64,000 bases of DNA, taken from contig JAGUVW010000021.1 in the NCBI GenBank assembly GCA_020062665.1, positions 1 through 64,000 of the forward strand, read 5' to 3'. This DNA is from Pseudomonadales bacterium. Its GTDB lineage: Bacteria > Pseudomonadota > Gammaproteobacteria > Pseudomonadales > Ketobacteraceae. Position numbers and translations under genes: made by a program. Below are positions 59,657 to 64,000 of the stretch, in pieces (positions within the stretch are counted from its first letter, which is position 1; every line of letters starts with the position of its first letter). The notes beneath the pieces were generated by a model, which saw nothing but the letters and a program-made list of their open reading frames with translations, was not told where the DNA came from and made no database searches.

Positions 59657-60970
59657 ATGACCACCATTGAAAAGAACAGCGTGGCATCAGGTTGCCCATT
59701 CAGCATGGGCGAAACACCACTCAGTCAGATGTCACTGACGGATCCACTGATTCAGGCTCGCCCACACGCGTTCTATTCAAAGTTACGCAATGAAGATCCC
59801 GTTCACTACGATGAAAAATTGGGAATGTGGCTGGTATCTCGTTATGACGACATCGTCACGCTGCTTCGTGACCCACAAACATTTTCCGACAAACAAGGCT
59901 ATGAAGCTCAGTATGCCAGCGGGTTTTTCCAGGAATTCAAACAGATTCTGGAAGAACAGGGAGGCGGATTTTTTCCCGATGTAATCAAGAGCGATCCTCC
60001 AGAGCATACCCGCATCCGCAAACTAATGGACGGTGCATTTTCAGCGCACCGGGTCAAGATGCTGGAGCCGGTAATCACTCGTATCATAGCGGATCTGGCA
60101 GAAAATATGGCAGACAAGGGTGCAGGAGGAAAGGTGATTGACGGCGTCAAGGAGTTCGCAATTCCATTAACAATTGCCGTGATCTGCGAACAATTGGGTA
60201 TGAACCGGTACGATGGGAACAAAATATCGGAGTGGTCTGCAGCGATCACTGCGCAGATAGGCAGGATGCAGAACCGCGAGCAAATGGTAGAAAATGCCCT
60301 GAAGGTCTGTGAGCTGCAGAAATTCATTATCGAACAGATGAAGGACCGGCAGGCACAGCCAAAGGAGGACATGATTTCTGATCTTGTGCACTCCCACACA
60401 GAAGATGGTAGCAGCTTGACTTTTGGCGAGGCTGTCTCGCTGGTGCGGGCACTCATAATCGCTGGAAATGACACCACAGCAACGGCCATTGCCAATCTTC
60501 TGTTCATCCTGGCGACCCAACCCGGGGTGGCGCAACAGCTTCATGACAATGTTGATGACGAGCGCTACCTGACTCGTTTTGTCGAAGAACTGCTCCGATA
60601 CGCACCGCCGGTTCGCGGCCTGGCAAAAATGACTACCCGCGAAACCGAACTGGGCGGCACCAAATTGCCTAAGGGTGCCCACATGCTGGTTCTGTACGGC
60701 TCCGGCAACGACGATGAATCCCACTTTGATTGCCCTCGTAACTTTGACATAGCCCGTGGCAACACCGGTACTCATGTGGCATTCGGTGTAGGCATCCACC
60801 GCTGCATAGGCGCTTCGCTGGCCCGGATGGAAATCAGGGTGGCTGCAAAAGAACTCATTAAACGTGTTCGCAACATCCGATTGGCCATACCAGCAGAGGA
60901 GGTCATCTATCAGCGTACTGTTGCAACACATTCCATCTCTTCGCTACCTATCACGCTCGAGCAGCGATGA
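59657..60970 (+). CDS. Cytochrome P450 (class I, bacterial)
   Basis: 437 residues from ATG 59657 (GAGA site; the frame opens at 59591 inside araC). I-helix AGNDTTATAI, ExxR in VEELLRYAPP, and heme loop FGVGIHRCIG with Cys383. It differs clearly from the P450s at 14671 and 23444 and has no C-terminal extension. It is followed by an SDR and a ferredoxin, a normal hydroxylation-then-oxidation unit. The KstD-like gene downstream hints that the substrate could be steroid-like (inference). Confidence 0.93.
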   Translation: MTTIEKNSVASGCPFSMGETPLSQMSLTDPLIQARPHAFYSKLRNEDPVHYDEKLGMWLVSRYDDIVTLLRDPQTFSDKQGYEAQYASGFFQEFKQILEEQGGGFFPDVIKSDPPEHTRIRKLMDGAFSAHRVKMLEPVITRIIADLAENMADKGAGGKVIDGVKEFAIPLTIAVICEQLGMNRYDGNKISEWSAAITAQIGRMQNREQMVENALKVCELQKFIIEQMKDRQAQPKEDMISDLVHSHTEDGSSLTFGEAVSLVRALIIAGNDTTATAIANLLFILATQPGVAQQLHDNVDDERYLTRFVEELLRYAPPVRGLAKMTTRETELGGTKLPKGAHMLVLYGSGNDDESHFDCPRNFDIARGNTGTHVAFGVGIHRCIGASLARMEIRVAAKELIKRVRNIRLAIPAEEVIYQRTVATHSISSLPITLEQR

Positions 60971-61018
60971 GAAGAGCAACCATACGCACAGCCCCATAGC
61001 AGAGGGCGGGGAATCGAC

Positions 61019-61867
61019 ATGGGTCAGGACTTATCTGGAAAAGTTGCAATTGTCACCGGAGGTGCAAGCGGCATTGGGCGCGCCAGCGTAGAGCTGTTTG
61101 CCCGTGAAGGCGCCAAAGTTGTGATTGCCGACATCAATGATGAGCAAGGTGAATCTCTGGCAAGGGAAATCGGTAACGCTGCATTTTATCAGCGTGTAGA
61201 CGTTTCCTGCACACGGCAAATGCAGTCTTTGGTGGACAATGCAGTCGCGCGTTTTGGCCGCCTTGACATCATGTTCAATAACGCAGGAATCTCTGGCGCG
61301 CAACATCCCCGGTTTCTTGACGATGACCTTGCAGATTTCGATCGCGTCATCGGCATCAATCTATTCGGCGTGATGTCTGGCAGCCGAATTGCCGGAAGAA
61401 TCATGTCCAAGCAAGGCAGTGGCGTCATTATCAACAATTCTTCGATTGCCGGTCTGCTCCCGGGTCAGGCACTGATGACCTATCGGGCAACCAAAGCTGC
61501 GGTGATCATGTTCAGCAAATCCCTCGCCATTGACCTGGCCGAGTATGGAATTCGCGTGAACTGCCTTGCACCAGGACACATTCGGACTAGCCTTACCGCA
61601 TTTTCAATGCCGGGCATGACTGCGGAACAAATCGAGCGCGTAAAACAGGCAATTTCGCCTGCTTTCGATTCCAATCAGCCTCTTAAGCGTCACGGCAAGC
61701 CTGATGACGTGGCACAAGCAGTCTTGTTCCTTGTCAGCGATCGAGCAGCGCAGATCACCGGCATTGTTTTGCCGATTGATGGTGGCATCACCGCAGGCGA
61801 TCCAGTGAATCATTTGCGTGAAATCATGCAGGCACGCGCCCAGGCACTAGCCGATATACAGGTATGA
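61019..61867 (+). CDS. SDR-family dehydrogenase
   Basis: 282 residues. TGGASGIGRA (13-22), NNAG (87-90), S141/S142, and Y155/K159 (YRATK). The nucleotide-specifying residue after strand 2 is Asp (IADIND), which suggests NAD. GGGGAA precedes the ATG. A tail of about 30 residues follows the IDGG motif. It lies between the P450 and the ferredoxin, so it would oxidise the P450 alcohol product to a ketone. Confidence 0.9.
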   Translation: MGQDLSGKVAIVTGGASGIGRASVELFAREGAKVVIADINDEQGESLAREIGNAAFYQRVDVSCTRQMQSLVDNAVARFGRLDIMFNNAGISGAQHPRFLDDDLADFDRVIGINLFGVMSGSRIAGRIMSKQGSGVIINNSSIAGLLPGQALMTYRATKAAVIMFSKSLAIDLAEYGIRVNCLAPGHIRTSLTAFSMPGMTAEQIERVKQAISPAFDSNQPLKRHGKPDDVAQAVLFLVSDRAAQITGIVLPIDGGITAGDPVNHLREIMQARAQALADIQV

Positions 61868-61901
61868 GTTCAGCTCAGTTTGAACTGCAGGAGTAGCAAA
61901 A

Positions 61902-62234
61902 ATGAGTGAAGTAAGAATCACGTTTGTCGATTGTCGTGGCACTGAAAAAGTGATCGAAGATGCGCCTGTCGGCGACACGATGATGCAGATTGCAACGGCT
62001 AACGGTGTCGATGGCATTCTGGGTGAGTGCGGTGGCGGCTGTGCCTGCGGCACCTGCCATATCTATATCGATCCTGAATGGCAACATGTGGTTGGTGCGC
62101 CTGACGACGTGGAAGACATGACGCTGGACATGGTATTTGAAACCCGCAAGCCCAACAGCCGCTTATGTTGTCAGATCACTGTGAGCGAAAAAATGGATGG
62201 CCTGCGGGTCGTTGTGGCGCCCGAATCACTTTGA
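61902..62234 (+). CDS. 2Fe-2S ferredoxin (putidaredoxin type)
   Basis: 110 residues. Ligands C43, C49, C52 and C90 in the putidaredoxin pattern (GECGGGCACGTC ... RLCCQI). Extra Cys at 47 and 89. AGGAG precedes the start. Donor for the P450 at 59657, two genes upstream; the reductase may be that at 4305 or one outside the window. It is related to the ferredoxin at 15958. Confidence 0.92.
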   Translation: MSEVRITFVDCRGTEKVIEDAPVGDTMMQIATANGVDGILGECGGGCACGTCHIYIDPEWQHVVGAPDDVEDMTLDMVFETRKPNSRLCCQITVSEKMDGLRVVVAPESL

Positions 62235-62321
62235 ATACTGCTATCTCGGCATACCATATTCACTTTAAATCGCAGAAACACAGTGCAAGCATGTTTTCCA
62301 GCGCCAAATCCGGAGAAGATC

Positions 62322-64000
62322 ATGAATACACCAGAAACCTATGATGTGGTTGTCGTGGGCTCCGGGGCGGCTGGCGCTTTGGCAGCACTGCGTGCTGCGG
62401 ATCTTGGTTTGTCTGTGCTGATCGTAGAGAAAGCGCACAAGTACGGAGGCACCTCGGCCACTTCTGGTGGTGTGATGTGGATTCCGAACAATCAACTGTC
62501 TCCAAGTGAAGATACACGCGATAAAGCCTTTACCTACATCAACAGCCTTTTAAGAGGGCCTGTCCAGCGTGACCGCCTTGAAGCCTATGTCGACGAGTCA
62601 CCCCAAATGGCACGCTTTCTGGTTTCGCTCGGTGTTCCACTGGTGCAGGCTGCCTGGCCGGATTATTTCCAGAACGCACCGGAAGCCCGCTCTGACCGAT
62701 CCGTACTCTGTGAGACATTTGACGGCCGTCAGCTCGACGACAAATACTTTGTTTCGATGCGAGAACAATATAACCGCTTCAAGATTTTCCGCCGCTACGC
62801 GATGGATATAGGGGAATTCTTCGCTATTTCCACCCGCGCACCAGGCTGGGTGCGCGTCTTCCTGAAAATGCTCTGGCGATACTGGTCGGACATCGACTCC
62901 CGAATGCTCAGTAGCCGTGATCGTCGCTTTACCCAAGGAGGGGCGCTGATGGGGCATATCTACAAGGAGATATTTGAACGCGGCGTGGAAGTGCGTACTG
63001 AAACCGGTCTGAATAAACTGATTGCTTCCAATGGGCGTGTCTCGGGCCTGACAGTCAGCCATTTCGGCCGTCTGTATGACATCAACGCCACTTATGGCGT
63101 GGTGCTGGCGGCAGGCGGGTTCGAGTGGAACCAGGCGCTTCGAGATCGCTTTTTCCCAATTCCGGGCCACACTCGATTCAGCAGCTCACCGGAGGATGCC
63201 AATCGAGGCGAAGCGTTGATTGCAGGCATGAGTATAGGTGCATCCACAGAGCATACCGAGGCCGGATGGTGGATTCCCACCATGCACAAACCCATGACTG
63301 GGGCATCCAATTTCGAAGAAATCCACCAGGCAGCGTTTGATGTCGGTCGCCCACACAGCGTGTGCGTCAATCGCAACGGCAAGAGATTTGTGGATGAAGC
63401 CTGCAGTTACGACGAGTTCGGCATCGCCATGGTGGAGGATCAGAAGAAGACGGGCGCCAATACGCCCTGCTGGCTGGTGTTCGACGCCACATTCCGCACA
63501 AAATTCACAGCCGGTGGTTTTCTGCCTGCCATGATCATGCCTGATTGGCGGATTCCGGCGGACTGCTGGGATCATTACATTTTCAAGGCAGAGTCGATCG
63601 ATGGGCTTGCAAAGAAGATTAGCGTGCCAGCCGACGCACTGCGAAATACTGTTTCCAGCATGAACAGCTACGCCAAGACCGGGGTCGATCCAGAATTTGG
63701 ACGCGGGGGCAACGCATACGACCTGATGTTTGGTGATGCGAATATAAAACCGAATCCGTGCCTGGGGCCGATTGACAAGGCTCCGTTCTATGCAGTGCTT
63801 ATCAATCTGGGCGACCTGGGCACAAAGGGTGGTCTGAAAGCCAATGCAAGGGCGCAAGTACTCGACAGCAACGACCGGCCAATCCCGGGGCTCTACGCAG
63901 CAGGCAACAATGCAGGAAGTCCCTTTGGCAATCTCTATCCAGGCGCAGGTGGAACTATCGGCCCTGCGGCAACGTTTGGATTTGTAGCCGCAAACGATAT
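62322..64000 (+). CDS. KstD-like FAD-dependent dehydrogenase (3-ketosteroid delta-1-dehydrogenase family), partial
   Basis: The frame opens at ATG 62322 (GGAGAAGATC before it) and is still open at the window end; 559 residues are visible. The FAD fold is VVVGSGAAGALAAL (about 10-23), followed by EKAHKYGGTSATSGGVMW. The C-terminal part has PGLYAAGNNAGSPFGNLYPG then AGGTIGPAATFGF. Y539 and G543 match the catalytic Tyr and Gly positions of 3-ketosteroid delta-1-dehydrogenases, and almost the whole protein is present. It would dehydrogenate a 3-keto ring or a related enone. It is the last gene in view of the P450-SDR-ferredoxin operon. Confidence 0.85.
   Translation, partial: MNTPETYDVVVVGSGAAGALAALRAADLGLSVLIVEKAHKYGGTSATSGGVMWIPNNQLSPSEDTRDKAFTYINSLLRGPVQRDRLEAYVDESPQMARFLVSLGVPLVQAAWPDYFQNAPEARSDRSVLCETFDGRQLDDKYFVSMREQYNRFKIFRRYAMDIGEFFAISTRAPGWVRVFLKMLWRYWSDIDSRMLSSRDRRFTQGGALMGHIYKEIFERGVEVRTETGLNKLIASNGRVSGLTVSHFGRLYDINATYGVVLAAGGFEWNQALRDRFFPIPGHTRFSSSPEDANRGEALIAGMSIGASTEHTEAGWWIPTMHKPMTGASNFEEIHQAAFDVGRPHSVCVNRNGKRFVDEACSYDEFGIAMVEDQKKTGANTPCWLVFDATFRTKFTAGGFLPAMIMPDWRIPADCWDHYIFKAESIDGLAKKISVPADALRNTVSSMNSYAKTGVDPEFGRGGNAYDLMFGDANIKPNPCLGPIDKAPFYAVLINLGDLGTKGGLKANARAQVLDSNDRPIPGLYAAGNNAGSPFGNLYPGAGGTIGPAATFGFVAAND

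Noticed and set aside
1-64000. CRISPR arrays, tRNA/rRNA genes, insertion sequences and prophage
   Set aside because: No regularly spaced repeats, no tRNA-like cloverleaf noticed, and no transposase, integrase or phage structural protein among the frames examined.

Overview
The window looks like chromosomal DNA of a Gram-negative proteobacterium, most likely a (possibly marine) gammaproteobacterium. This is inferred from an outer-membrane FadL porin, a TRAP transporter with a lipoprotein T-component, AraC regulators of the OruR-like type, and several recognisable sigma70-like promoters. No rRNA, tRNA, CRISPR array, insertion sequence or phage gene was seen. Almost every gene fits catabolism of a hydrophobic, probably cyclic or branched, carbon source such as a terpenoid, steroid-like or alicyclic compound. 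The substrate itself cannot be read from the sequence.

Layout. 0-5.5 kb (+): a three-subunit molybdenum hydroxylase and a putidaredoxin-reductase-type flavoprotein. 5.6-9.8 kb (-): a TRAP transporter (T lipoprotein, AdeT-like binding protein, fused permease). 10.1-11.6 kb (+): a carboxymuconolactone-decarboxylase-like protein and a TauD-like dioxygenase. 11.8-13.4 kb (-): two SDR dehydrogenases. 14.1-19.1 kb (+): a hydrolase remnant, a P450-ferredoxin-TetR operon, FadL and a decayed acyl-CoA ligase fragment. 19.2-38.4 kb (-): a long one-directional block with acyl-CoA ligases, double-hotdog dehydratases, an AcuI-like reductase, a P450 with an extra C-terminal domain, a PQQ dehydrogenase, aldehyde dehydrogenase, Rieske oxygenase, Baeyer-Villiger monooxygenase, SDR and TetR. 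38.7-49.1 kb: IclR, a third dehydratase, a beta-propeller protein, a fourth acyl-CoA ligase, an amidohydrolase, a small orphan-domain protein, a thioesterase-like protein and two SDRs. 49.6-58.4 kb: a non-canonical crotonase, HyuB/HyuA, AraC and two CaiB-type CoA-transferases. 58.6-64 kb (+): AraC, P450, SDR, ferredoxin and a KstD-like flavoprotein cut by the window end.

Working model (inference): FadL and TRAP bring in the substrate and acidic intermediates. P450s, fed by two ferredoxins and one reductase, hydroxylate it. SDRs and the PQQ dehydrogenase oxidise alcohols, the Baeyer-Villiger enzyme makes an ester or lactone, and aldehyde dehydrogenase gives acids. CoA ligases or CoA-transferases then feed a beta-oxidation-like route.

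The most notable observations are: (1) an unassigned domain of about 100 residues at the C-terminus of both the molybdenum hydroxylase large subunit and a P450, and also free-standing as a 106-residue protein; (2) a near-identical long palindrome in matching promoters of that P450 and the PQQ dehydrogenase; (3) a 38-bp box shared by the Baeyer-Villiger and CoA-ligase promoters next to iclR; (4) a 13-bp identity linking the crotonase-hyuBA and araC/CoA-transferase promoters; (5) a crotonase without both catalytic glutamates and a CoA-transferase pair in which one subunit lacks the catalytic aspartate.
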